A DNA stretch of 40,021 nt, from positions 1 to 40,021 of the forward strand of contig JAKISU010000009.1 of NCBI GenBank assembly GCA_021648445.1, in the 5' to 3' direction. This document shows positions 1 to 8,650 of the stretch, in pieces; within the stretch, counting starts at the first letter, position 1, and each line of letters begins with the position of its first letter. The notes beneath the pieces are model-generated. The model ran no database searches and was not told where the DNA came from. It saw only the letters and a list, made by a program, of their open reading frames with translations. A program made the position numbers and the translations under genes. This DNA comes from Flavobacteriaceae bacterium. GTDB lineage: Bacteria; Bacteroidota; Bacteroidia; Flavobacteriales; Flavobacteriaceae.

Positions 1-69
1 ACTTAATTTCTCAAGTCGGTAATGCTCTGAAAATAAAGATATTGATCCAGATGTTTTGTATTTATTCAT
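1..69 (-). mobile_element. IS5-type transposase, N-terminal 23 codons (runs off window)
   Basis: Read on the minus strand, an ATG at 69 opens a frame that stays open to the window edge. It encodes MNKYKTSGSISLFSEHYRLE followed by KLS. The pattern SLF-x3-(R)LEKLS is the usual start of IS5-family (DDE) transposases of Bacteroidota, recognised here by eye. Bases 70 to about 120 would then be the non-coding end of the insertion sequence. Next to it lies a molybdopterin oxidoreductase gene that lacks its 5' part, which is what an insertion into that gene would leave. The rest of the element is outside the window, so its terminal repeat and target duplication cannot be defined. Confidence 0.6.
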
Positions 70-120
70 AATGACAATATGCAATTAATTATTTGATATT
101 CAAAGAATTAATTCAAGAGG

Positions 121-1527
121 TTGCCTATAGTTTTTGATGAGAACTTGACTCAAACTGGTCATTTAAAAGACCATATAAATGGTTGGAAAACTATTAAAGA
201 AATAACAAAGCAATATCCTCCAAAAAAAGTAGCTGAAATTACAGGAATTAACATAAAAGACATTCAACAACTAGCACATCAATTTGCTACTTCAAAAACT
301 GCAGTTTGTTATGGAAGAATGGGACTTTCTACACAAGAATTTGGCGGTTTATGTCAGTGGTTAGTTAACGTTTTAAATTGTATCACCGGTAATTTAGATG
401 TTGAAGGAGGTGCACTTTTTACGCTGCCGGCAATTGATATTGTAGGAATGTCAAAAATGACCGGTAAAACAGGCAGTTTTAATAAAAGACAAAGTAATGT
501 TCATAAATTACCTGAATTCACAGGAGAATTTCCTGTTGCTACACTAGCTGATGAAATTTTAACCCCCGGCGATAATCAAATAAAAGCGATGATTACCATT
601 GCCGGGAATCCGGTATTATCAACTCCGAATGGTAAGCGACTAGAAGAAGCATTTGAATCCTTAGAATTTATGGTTGCCATTGATATTTATCTCAATGAAA
701 CTACCAAACATGCTGATATCATTTTACCGACAACCACAGGTTTAGAAACACCATTATATGATTTGGTTTTTCATCAGTTTGCAATTCGAAATACCGCAAA
801 ATATTCAGAAGTTCTTTTTGAAAAAAATGAAGAACAACGTCACGATTGGGAAATTTTAAAAGAATTAACATCACGATTGAGCGGGCAAGAAAATCCGATG
901 AATTTAGAACAAACCTTAGATTATATGTTACAATTTAGTAGCTATAAAGAGCCTAAGCTATCAGTTACTGAACTAAAAAAGCATCCTCACGGATTAGATT
1001 TTGGTGCTTTAAAGCCTCAATTACCTGAACGTTTATTTACTGCCGATAAAAAGATAGAATTAGCACATCCTTTATTTATAAAAGATCTAGAGCGTTTAGA
1101 TACTAAATTATATGAATCGCAAACTGAAACAGCTTCTGAATATCCTTTTGCATTAATAGGTAGAAGACAATTACGTTCTAATAATTCTTGGATGCACAAT
1201 AGCGAACGAATGGTGAAAGGCAAAAAACGTTGTACATTATTAATTCACTCAAACGATGCTCATATGCTTAAAATTGAAGATGGTCAAACTGTTACAGTAA
1301 CGTCAAATGTAGGGCAAGTAAAACTTCCTATAGAAATAACAGATACTATGATGCAAGGTGTTGTTAGTATTCCTCATGGTTGGGGTCATCACAGAAAAGG
1401 GACTAACATTTCAATTGCACAACAAAATGCAGGAGTCAGTTTAAACGATTTAACCAATAACAATAAAATTGACGAACTAACAGGCAATGCTGATTTTAGC
1501 GGCACTAAAGTTAAAATTGAAGCTTAA
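121..1527 (+). pseudogene. Molybdopterin oxidoreductase, 5'-truncated (C-terminal ~468 residues)
   Basis: The frame encodes the C-terminal two thirds of a molybdopterin-dependent oxidoreductase of the formate dehydrogenase/nitrate reductase superfamily. Visible landmarks are CYGRMGLSTQEFGG, NVLNCITGNLDVEGGALFTLP, the region around 'AMITIAGNPVLSTPNG', 'HADIILPTTTGLE', and a C-terminal MopB-type barrel with IPHGWGHHRKGTN. Complete relatives are around 700 residues or more and begin with a 4Fe-4S cysteine segment; none of that is present. Upstream of 121 the frame meets stops, and the DNA reads as an IS5-type transposase on the other strand, so this is most likely a gene cut by an insertion. The nominal TTG at 121 is not a credible start. 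The stop TAA (1525-1527) lies inside the TTAA edge of an inverted-repeat element, so the native 3' end may also be altered. Confidence 0.8.
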
Positions 1528-1706
1528 CCCGCATTATTCACGGATGTTCTATTCCAAAGCCAAACTACTTGCAATCTAAGGAAATGCTCAAAATTTTTAT
1601 AACCCAAAATTGGGTAAGCAATTCCTCTTATAAAAACTCCTGCGTTTCCCTTATCTATTAGTATTTTGACTTTTCATAACGAAAACCCGTGAATAATGCG
1701 GGTTAA
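1524..1706. mobile_element. MITE-like element A, 183 bp, 20-bp perfect terminal inverted repeats
   Basis: TTAACCCGCATTATTCACGG (1524-1543) is repeated as its exact reverse complement at 1687-1706. If the outer TTAA on each side is the target duplication, the element proper is 1528-1702 with 16-bp terminal repeats. TTAA fits the YTAR target preferred by the IS5 subgroup. The interior (about 140 bp) has no open frame, so the element is non-autonomous. The left TTAA supplies the stop codon of the upstream oxidoreductase frame. Confidence 0.75.
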
Positions 1707-1727
1707 CCTAAATTAAGGGCACCTCTA

Positions 1728-1814
1728 TTAATTCATTCGCATCAATTCACTTGGGTTGATACCAAATCTGCTTTTAAACTTTTTGCTGTCATTGAAAAAC
1801 AACATTTGACTTTC
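1728..1814 (-). pseudogene. AraC-family regulator remnant, C-terminal tail
   Basis: The minus strand reads MLFFNDSKKFKSRFGINPSE followed by LMRMN and a stop (TAA at 1728-1730). This matches the last helix-turn-helix of AraC/XylS regulators (F-N-D-x-S-x-F-x-x-x-F-x-x-x-F-G-x-x-P-S-E), with some residues lost. It is only about 28 codons and is preceded by a run of 13 T on the coding strand. A possible N-terminal piece of the same gene lies on the far side of the neighbouring MITE. It is read as a decayed gene, not a functional one. Confidence 0.55.
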
Positions 1815-1851
1815 AAAAAAAAAAAAAGAGATATATTTATAGATAATGAAA

Positions 1852-2017
1852 CTAGTGTCGTGTCACACCTCAAATGACGCACCAATCTTGTTCTTTTTCG
1901 TTTTTACTCATCATAAAAAAACTCGCGTAGCTACGGTTATGCTTATTTTTTATCATTTCGCAAAATTCAAAAAATAACTGCGACTTATTCACCATTTGAG
2001 GCATGACACGACACTAG
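1852..2017. mobile_element. MITE-like element B, copy 1 (166 bp)
   Basis: The ends are inverted repeats of 25 bp with two mismatches, beginning CTAGTGTCGTGTCA. The outermost CTAG on both sides is compatible with a YTAR-type 4-bp target duplication. The interior forms a long imperfect palindrome centred on CGTAGCTACG, so the single strand could fold into a near full-length hairpin. An almost identical copy sits at 17653-17819 and differs by one inserted A and two substitutions. No open frame is present. Confidence 0.85.
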
Positions 2018-2031
2018 TTCTAAATGGAATA

Positions 2032-2151
2032 TCACCGGTTATTGTTATTCTGGGAAATTGTTAGGTTAACAACTTCAAATAGAGCTGCATAGTAATCATT
2101 TCTCTTTTGTTTGGTTGGCATTTCATCCAGAAAGCGAAATTCATAAAGAAT
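2032..2151 (-). pseudogene. Possible N-terminal remnant of the same AraC-type regulator
   Basis: An open stretch of 38 codons on the minus strand reads LYEFRFLDEMPTKQKRNDYY followed by AALFEVVNLT. This resembles the sensor-domain start of flavobacterial AraC-type regulators (…P-x-x-x-x-R-x-x-Y-x-x-L-F…). It lies upstream, in gene orientation, of MITE copy B1 and of the AraC-like C-terminal tail at 1728-1814, so order and strand agree with one gene that has lost most of its middle. The assignment rests on a short, weak resemblance. Confidence 0.35.
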
Positions 2152-2202
2152 CTAATTACTAATTTGTACATAAAAAATGTATATTTTTGAAGAAAAAGTA
2201 AA

Positions 2203-2343
2203 ATGATACTACAAAAAGGAGATCCTGCATATGAAACAGGTTATGAAATTGGCCGTTCGGTTGGTAAAATACTTCCTTATATTTTAGCCATATTAATTAT
2301 TATATTTGTTATTTATTTTTTCTTTAAAAGAAAAAATAAATAG
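2203..2343 (+). CDS. Small single-pass membrane protein, 46 aa
   Basis: ATG at 2203 opens a 46-codon frame ending at TAG 2341-2343. The first 23 residues are polar (MILQKGDPAYETGYEIGRSV, then GKI). They are followed by one strongly hydrophobic helix (about residues 24-40, rich in I, L, F) and a basic tail ending FKRKNK, so the tail should face the cytoplasm. A purine-rich stretch (GAAGAAAAAG) precedes the start. The pattern polar head, single helix, Lys/Arg stop-transfer is unlikely by chance in such a short frame. Function is unknown. It is an isolated gene between the wrecked left-end region and the cytochrome lipoprotein. Confidence 0.6.
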   Translation: MILQKGDPAYETGYEIGRSVGKILPYILAILIIIFVIYFFFKRKNK

Positions 2344-2400
2344 AATAATACTTCCTATAATATAAAATTTAGGAGTATAAGCTAGCTAAAATATTGTCTT

Positions 2401-2736
2401 TTATAGAGGATAATTTGCTGCTTTCCAATCTTTAATTGCTTGTATCTGAGCTGGTGTTAAACGAGTACCCCCTTGTGGCATCGAACCATCTTCTACTCTG
2501 CCTATTAAGTCACTATTTATTACAGCTTCTTTAACTTCATCTAAATTCGTTAAAGATATCGGCGCTCCATTTGCTAGAGGGTTTCCATGACAATTTAAAC
2601 ATTTGCTATCAATAATTGATTTTATGTCATTTGTATAAGTAACATCATTTTGAGAAGGTATTACAGTGTCGTCATCAGAAGAACAAGAAATTAAAGAAAA
2701 TGTTAAAAAAAGTAAAAGTAAAAAAAAATGTTTCAT
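2401..2736 (-). CDS. Small c-type cytochrome lipoprotein
   Basis: This 111-residue protein starts with a signal peptide ending in a lipobox (SLISC, Cys18), so it should be exported and lipid-anchored. An acidic linker (SSDDD) follows. It carries one haem-binding motif CLNCH at residues 46-50, and a likely axial Met ligand in SMPQGG (Met86). The segment ending RLTPAQIQAIKDWKAANYPL is the usual C-terminal helix of short c-type cytochromes that Flavobacteria annotate as 'cytochrome c' or 'hypothetical lipoprotein'. It probably acts as a periplasmic one-electron carrier or a haem-binding accessory domain. It stands alone on its strand, with no redox partner beside it other than the truncated Mo-oxidoreductase on the other strand. 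Confidence 0.85.
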   Translation of the reverse strand: MKHFFLLLLFLTFSLISCSSDDDTVIPSQNDVTYTNDIKSIIDSKCLNCHGNPLANGAPISLTNLDEVKEAVINSDLIGRVEDGSMPQGGTRLTPAQIQAIKDWKAANYPL

Positions 2737-2894
2737 ATAAGTCTATAGTTATAGTTCAATAATTTAACGGAGATTTTGTCTAAAAATTGTTATCAATCTT
2801 TTAGCACTTCACTAACCTCTTGATTCTTTTATTACTTGTCCAAGATTCTTGATATAGTATCAACATAACCGGGTTTTTGTGCATTCAATACAGA

Positions 2895-2928
2895 TTTGAC
2901 GTATTAGTTTGAAAAAATTATATATTTT
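2895..2928 (+). promoter_or_regulatory. Possible ancestral glpF promoter, split by element C
   Basis: TTTG (2895-2898), a 22-bp spacer and TATATTTT (2921-2928) fit the Bacteroidota promoter with one mismatch in the -7 box. This -7 box overlaps the 9-bp target duplication of element C. Transcription started here would now have to cross the 176-bp element to reach glpF. No equally good promoter is seen between the element and the glpF start. Confidence 0.3.
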
Positions 2929-2930
2929 AG

Positions 2931-3106
2931 CTTAGTACATGACAAAAAATATTACTATTTTATAAATGTCTGAATTTTAACCCTTTACAAGAATGTCATT
3001 TCGAGCGCAGTCGAGAACTTATTTTGCTAAAAGGCTTAAAGAAGAGGTCTCGACTGAGCTCGACCAAACATTTAATAAATCCAACTGATTTTTGTCATGT
3101 ACTAAA
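2931..3106. mobile_element. MITE-like element C with 9-bp target duplication
   Basis: CTTAGTACATGACAAAAA (2931-2948) and its reverse complement at 3089-3106 match at 17 of 18 positions. The element is bracketed by a perfect direct repeat ATATTTTAG (2922-2930 and 3107-3115), the expected footprint of a transposition event. A second, inner inverted repeat built on 'TCGAGCGCAGTCGAGA' and 'TCTCGACTGAGCTCGA' occupies about 2999-3065. There is no open frame. The element ends 26 bp before the glpF start codon. Confidence 0.85.
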
Positions 3107-3132
3107 ATATTTTAGATTAAAAATTATATAAT

Positions 3133-5420
<2,288 letters not shown>

Positions 5421-5423
<3 letters not shown>

Positions 5424-5516
5424 GACACGAATTCCACTAATTAACACGAAAAGTGGAAAAATGAGACACGAATCTGCCTACAAATCAGGCAGGTTTCACT
5501 AATTAATACGAAAAAA
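5421..5516 (+). repeat. Two-copy intergenic repeat with nested hairpins, inside the glp operon
   Basis: The unit TGAGACACGAAT…CACTAATTAA/TACGAAAA occurs twice, at 5421-5452 and 5462-5516. The second copy holds an inserted hairpin CTGCCT/AGGCAG (5474-5479 with 5487-5492). TTCCACT (5432-5438) can pair with AGTGGAA (5452-5458). The glpK stop codon is the first three bases of copy 1. The repeats lie in a presumably co-transcribed gap, so they may affect mRNA processing or attenuation, but no T-tract follows the hairpins. Confidence 0.6.
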
Positions 5517-5517
5517 T

Positions 5518-6054
5518 ATGGCATTTTATTCTGAAATAAAAAATAGAGAACAACAATTCATTCAATCTCAAAAAATGTTTTTTGTAGCTACGGCACCAAA
5601 AAAAGGACGAATTAACTTATCTCCAAAAGGGATGGATACTTTTCGAGTAGTTGGTAAAAATCGTGTAATGTGGTTAAATTTAACAGGAAGTGGAAATGAA
5701 ACAGCTGCACACTTATTAGATGATAACAGAATAACCATTATGTTTTGTGCTTTTGAGGGCAAACCAAATATTTTGCGTTTGTACGGAAAAGCAGTTGCCA
5801 TTCACCCAAAAGATAATGAATGGAATAATAGTATTTCTTTATTCCCTGAAATTCCGGGGGCTCGTCAAATTTTTGATATACAAATTGAAAACGTGCAAAC
5901 CTCTTGTGGGATGTCTATTCCATTTTATGAATATCAAAGCCAACGAAATCAATTAAATGAATGGGCAATTGATAGAGGACAAGAAAAAATTGAACAATAT
6001 TGGAAAGAAAGAAATAGCACAAGTATTGATGGTATTTCAACTGGTATAAAATAA
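5518..6054 (+). CDS. Pyridoxamine 5'-phosphate oxidase-like flavin-binding protein
   Basis: This 178-residue protein has the split-barrel FMN-binding fold of the PNPOx-like family. Visible features are an N-terminal FFVATAPKKGRINLSPKGMDTF (strand, then the substrate-proximal loop), the core VMWLNLTGSGNETAAHLLDD and ITIMFCAFEGKPNILRLYGKA, and a C-terminal helix ending in EQYWKERN. Family members use FMN, haem or F420 and their substrates are often unknown; nothing here identifies one. Its stop directly abuts the glpD start (TAA then ATG), so it is very likely translated with glpD as part of the glycerol operon. A redox or detoxifying role linked to glycerol oxidation is only an inference from position. 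Confidence 0.85.
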   Translation: MAFYSEIKNREQQFIQSQKMFFVATAPKKGRINLSPKGMDTFRVVGKNRVMWLNLTGSGNETAAHLLDDNRITIMFCAFEGKPNILRLYGKAVAIHPKDNEWNNSISLFPEIPGARQIFDIQIENVQTSCGMSIPFYEYQSQRNQLNEWAIDRGQEKIEQYWKERNSTSIDGISTGIK

Positions 6055-7704
6055 ATGATGAACACATTTTCAGCATTAGATAGAGCATCAATTAACAACA
6101 AATTAGCATCCGAAGAATTTGATTTACTTATTATTGGTGGTGGTATTACCGGAGCAGGTATTGCGTTAGATGCTTCTTCAAGAGGCATGAAAGTTGCGCT
6201 TGTTGAAAAAAATGATTTTGCATCCGGCACCAGTAGTAAATCAACCAAATTGATTCATGGTGGACTCCGTTATTTAAAACAATTCGATTTTTGGCTGGTA
6301 AAAGAAGTGGGTTCAGAACGTGCAGTTGTTCATAAATTGGCTCCACATTTAGTAATACCGGAAAAAATGGTATTACCCTTAATAAAAGGAGGTACTTATG
6401 GCTCATGGTTGACTTCAATAGGCTTAAAAATATATGATATTTTAGCAAGTGTTGAAGGTGATGACAAACGCAAAATGCTCAGTAAAAAAGAAGCTTTAGA
6501 AACTGAACCGTTACTCCCTGAAGCTATTTTAGAAGGTGCCGGTTATTATGCTGAATATAGAACAGATGATGCAAGGTTGACTATTGAAGTTCTTAAAACT
6601 GCCTTAAATTATGACACTACTTCTATAAATTATTGTGAAGCTGTTGAGTTTATTTATGAAGATGAAAAAGTAAAAGGCATTAAAGCTTTTGATACAATTA
6701 CAAATCAAAAGTTTAATATAAAAGCAAAATATGTAGTGAATGCTACCGGTCCATGGGTTGATGAGCTTAGGCAAATCAATCATTCAAAAACAGGTAAACG
6801 CTTACATTTAACCAAAGGAGTTCATTTGGTTTTGCCTCATAAAAAATTACCTATTAAACATGCTGTGTATTTTGACGTACCTGACGGAAGAATGATGTTT
6901 GCCATCCCCAGAGGAAAAGTAACTTATATAGGCACAACTGACACCAATTTTCAGCAAGATAAAAACAAAGTTGAAGTTACAACCACAGATGCAATGTACT
7001 TAATTAGTGCTGTAAATAATATGTTTCCAGCTATTAACTTAAGCTTAGATGACGTACAATCTAGCTGGGCAGGATTGCGTCCTTTAATTCATGAAGAAGG
7101 AAAATCTGCTTCAGAACTTTCTCGGAAAGATGAAATTTTTGTATCTGATACAGAATTAATCTCTATTGCCGGAGGTAAACTTACCGGATATCGAAAAATG
7201 GCTGAACGTATTGTCGATTTAGTTTGCAAAAAGTATAATAACCGATTTGAAATTGAATTTGCTGATGTATCAACACATGATATAGCATTAAGTGGTGGAA
7301 AGTTTAAAAATTTTAAAGAAGTACAAAATTATCAGAATAAAATTTTTAATCAAATCAAATCTGATGACTTTACCAAAATTGATGCCAACTATTTAGTTTA
7401 TAATTACGGTAAACAAACGAATAACATTTTAAAAAAGTTTACTGAACTAAAAGATACAGATGTTGAAATCCGTTTAGCTAAAGCTGAATTATGGTTTTGT
7501 ATCGAACATGAGATGGTTCAAAATCCCTTAGATTTTTTTATTAGAAGAACAGGAAAATTATACTTTGATATTGAAAATGTTGAGAAATTAAAAGAACCGA
7601 TACTTAAAGAATTTAAAGCTGTTTTTAATTGGGATAATCAAACTTTAAAACAGCATCGTATAGAACTAGAATTGGTTGTTATTGAGGCTACTACTTTTGC
7701 TTGA
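6055..7704 (+). CDS. glpD: Glycerol-3-phosphate dehydrogenase (aerobic, FAD)
   Basis: This 549-residue flavoprotein oxidises sn-glycerol 3-phosphate to dihydroxyacetone phosphate at the inner membrane and passes electrons to quinone. The FAD-binding motif is IIGGGITGAGIALDASSRG (GGGITGAG at residues 28-35), followed by ASGTSSKSTKLIHGGLRYL, a GlpD signature. Later landmarks are NATGPWVDELR, KGVHLVLP, TYIGTTDTNF and the C-terminal GGKLTGYRKMAERIVD, with the DAO_C domain after it. Two consecutive ATG codons are possible starts (6055 and 6058). It is last in the operon with glpF, glpK and the PNPOx-like gene, and converges with the next gene with only 5 bp between stops. Confidence 0.96.
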   Translation: MMNTFSALDRASINNKLASEEFDLLIIGGGITGAGIALDASSRGMKVALVEKNDFASGTSSKSTKLIHGGLRYLKQFDFWLVKEVGSERAVVHKLAPHLVIPEKMVLPLIKGGTYGSWLTSIGLKIYDILASVEGDDKRKMLSKKEALETEPLLPEAILEGAGYYAEYRTDDARLTIEVLKTALNYDTTSINYCEAVEFIYEDEKVKGIKAFDTITNQKFNIKAKYVVNATGPWVDELRQINHSKTGKRLHLTKGVHLVLPHKKLPIKHAVYFDVPDGRMMFAIPRGKVTYIGTTDTNFQQDKNKVEVTTTDAMYLISAVNNMFPAINLSLDDVQSSWAGLRPLIHEEGKSASELSRKDEIFVSDTELISIAGGKLTGYRKMAERIVDLVCKKYNNRFEIEFADVSTHDIALSGGKFKNFKEVQNYQNKIFNQIKSDDFTKIDANYLVYNYGKQTNNILKKFTELKDTDVEIRLAKAELWFCIEHEMVQNPLDFFIRRTGKLYFDIENVEKLKEPILKEFKAVFNWDNQTLKQHRIELELVVIEATTFA

Positions 7705-7709
7705 TATTT

Positions 7710-8369
7710 TTAAGATAACTTCATATCCATTAAAATTGAAAAAGCCTGCTTTATATCTGTTTCTTTTACTACAATAGTAATTTCGTGCGTAGTAGAAATA
7801 ACTTCCTGTACAGGTATATCAGCCCAAGCTAATTGTTTTAAAATAAAATAATAAACACCAGATTGCTCTACATTAGATTTTGGCAATTTTATAGTAATAG
7901 ATGCTAAATTAGTTATTGAATATAGTGAAATTTCATCTTTAAAAATTTCTTCTATTTTAGCTTGTAGTTTTTTACTTAACACAATATTAGTCTCAAATAC
8001 ACCTTGTGAAATGGTAAAAAAATTATCACTATCATTACCAATATCATTTAACAATTTTGTGATTTTTTGAATTAATGTAGGTGTGTTTTTAAAAGTGTAA
8101 TCACACAGATCAGATCGCATGATAAAATCGCCCGAAGAAAGTGCAATTTTTTTGATGTTTCTTCTGGTTTTTAAGACACTTGAAGGTGATAGACGATTTA
8201 TAGCCATCATTATAGCACCATCTTTAATTTCTTTCTTTAAAATCTGTTCTACTTCCGGTTTAATTATTCTTGCTAAAGATGATACATTAATCAGTTTATC
8301 ATATAATGCTTCTTCAATAAAAGGCGTTTTATTGATAATAGTAGTAACTGCTTGCTGAATGGTTTTCAT
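7710..8369 (-). CDS. Uncharacterised protein with probable C-terminal ACT-like domain
   Basis: This 219-residue cytoplasmic protein is of a type seen in Flavobacteria and sometimes loosely labelled aspartate kinase, although no kinase motif is present. The N-terminal half (INVSSLARIIKPEVEQILKK, GAIMMAINRL) looks helical, with a short winged-helix flavour. The C-terminal half, from about residue 140, alternates strands and helices. It ends with SGVYYFILKQLAWADIPVQEVISTTHEITIVVKETDIKQAFSIL, a typical ACT-domain pattern for small-ligand sensing. It is divergent from an aspartate kinase gene, so a regulatory tie to amino-acid levels is plausible but unproven. Confidence 0.7.
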   Translation of the reverse strand: MKTIQQAVTTIINKTPFIEEALYDKLINVSSLARIIKPEVEQILKKEIKDGAIMMAINRLSPSSVLKTRRNIKKIALSSGDFIMRSDLCDYTFKNTPTLIQKITKLLNDIGNDSDNFFTISQGVFETNIVLSKKLQAKIEEIFKDEISLYSITNLASITIKLPKSNVEQSGVYYFILKQLAWADIPVQEVISTTHEITIVVKETDIKQAFSILMDMKLS

Positions 8370-8388
8370 AGGTGTATTTTTTATAAAA

Positions 8389-8463
8389 CGCTGATGACGC
8401 AGATAACTATGGTTATCGCTGATCTTATATAAATCATAAGAAATCAGCGTTATCTGTGTTCTA
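8389..8463. repeat. Intergenic inverted repeat
   Basis: The stretch holds a tight hairpin GATAAC-TATG-GTTATC (8402-8417) nested between AACGCTGAT and ATCAGCGTT, with CAGATAA/TTATCTG also inverted. It lies in the divergent gap between the ACT-like gene and aspartate kinase and resembles the dispersed palindromes common in flavobacterial spacers. Confidence 0.5.
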
Positions 8464-8621
8464 TTTTTTTACTAAATATATTTACCAGTTCCTCTAGAAT
8501 ATAAACTAGAGCCTAATAACCTTTTCATAAAATTTCAATTTCTTTATTATTATCTGTTTAAATTTAAACTTTTTGTTATAATTTGTAAAAGTACTTTAAA
8601 AAATTGCACATTTAATGATTC

Positions 8622-8638
8622 TTAACAATTTTTGTTAA
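8622..8638. promoter_or_regulatory. Palindrome TTAACAA-TTT-TTGTTAA before aspartate kinase
   Basis: A perfect 7-bp inverted repeat with a 3-bp centre ends 12 bp before the ATG at 8651. Its size and place suit a dimeric repressor operator or a small mRNA hairpin near the start codon. In AT-rich DNA such a palindrome can also occur by chance. Confidence 0.25.
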
Positions 8639-8650
8639 AAATTAATCATC

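Noticed and set aside
1017-1223. Minus-strand frame inside the oxidoreductase
   Set aside because: Shadow frame of the plus-strand coding sequence with no protein-like features.
2832-2903. Short minus-strand open run ending SVLNAQKPGYVDTISRILDK
   Set aside because: Only about 23 codons between stops. It could be a gene tail cut by element C, but there is no recognisable family and the length is within chance.
5949-6248. Open frame opposite the PNPOx/glpD junction
   Set aside because: Antisense to two well-supported genes; composition follows the shadow of their codons.
8568-8590. Promoter TTTTTG…TATAATTTG before aspartate kinase copy 1
   Set aside because: The -7 spacing is one base too long and the TTTG lies too close, so it does not fit the consensus.
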